Source: Verrucomicrobiales bacterium
Lineage (GTDB): Bacteria; Verrucomicrobiota; Verrucomicrobiia; Limisphaerales; UBA1100
Direction of reading: 5' to 3'
Assembly (NCBI GenBank): GCA_002724615.1
Contig: PBPF01000093.1
Coordinates: 1 to 6,896 of the forward strand
DNA: 6,896 nt
A model generated the notes under the pieces. It saw nothing but the letters and a program-made list of their open reading frames with translations, was not told where the DNA came from and did not search any database. The first letter of the stretch is position 1, and every line of letters begins with the position of its first letter. Shown piece after piece: positions 6,815 to 6,896 of the stretch. The position numbers were made by a program, and so were the translations under genes.

Positions 6815-6896
6815 ATGCCGCTTTACGAGTTTCATTGTTCAGGGTGTGGTAAGGACAGCGAGTTGCTGGTGCGTTCGCGTGACTGGAAAAGCGAAC
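6815..6896 (+). CDS. FmdB-family zinc-ribbon protein, N-terminus only
   Basis: The frame begins two bases after the lipoprotein stop and runs off the right edge after 27 residues. MPLYEFHC at the N-terminus, C8-x2-C11 and the following DSE-LLVRS-W pattern are characteristic of small FmdB-family putative regulatory proteins, normally around 70 to 110 residues with a second CxxC beyond this point. Such proteins bind one zinc ion through the four cysteines; their function is poorly known despite the name, which comes from a formamidase/acetamidase regulator. The second CxxC is outside the window and not verified. The tight spacing indicates translation coupled to the lipoprotein gene. Confidence 0.85.
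   Translation, partial: MPLYEFHCSGCGKDSELLVRSRDWKSE

Overview
The window looks like chromosomal DNA of a Verrucomicrobiota-like bacterium, or a related PVC-group organism. This is inferred from gene content, not from a marker gene. The pointers are a GYF_2 (DUF4339) domain joined to a PQQ-type propeller, a secreted propeller protein opening with a WPRWRGP-type motif, a membrane-anchored YiiX/YebB-like cysteine hydrolase, and an FmdB-type zinc ribbon after small secreted proteins. The DNA is moderately GC-rich, coding density is high, and most starts lack a strong Shine-Dalgarno sequence.

Layout. Positions 1-849 on the minus strand hold the 5' part of a GYF_2 - transmembrane - PQQ-propeller protein that starts with GTG and runs off the left edge. 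Its propeller part is a 123-bp tandem repeat. A divergent spacer of 82 bp (850-931) follows. All remaining genes are on the plus strand: a voltage-gated potassium channel with a C-terminal zinc ribbon (932-1774); a 125-bp spacer; a secreted PQQ-like propeller protein (1900-3096); a protein with about seven membrane segments and a C-terminal YiiX-type permuted NlpC/P60 hydrolase domain (3130-5250); a secreted two-part protein ending in a CPPC thioredoxin domain (5302-6432); a small lipoprotein (6444-6812); and the first 27 residues of an FmdB-family zinc-ribbon protein (6815 to the right edge).

How the genes work together. Spacing suggests two loose transcription groups: propeller plus hydrolase (33-bp gap), and thioredoxin - lipoprotein - FmdB (gaps of 11 and 2 bp). 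The 51-bp gap between them does not exclude one long operon. Most products are predicted to be membrane-bound or exported, so the region is envelope-oriented, but no single pathway can be read from it.

I found no mobile element, CRISPR array, RNA gene, phage gene or toxin-antitoxin pair. I see no convincing undescribed system. The least ordinary items are the multi-pass membrane hydrolase, the near-identical propeller repeats and the unidentified N-terminal region of the thioredoxin protein.
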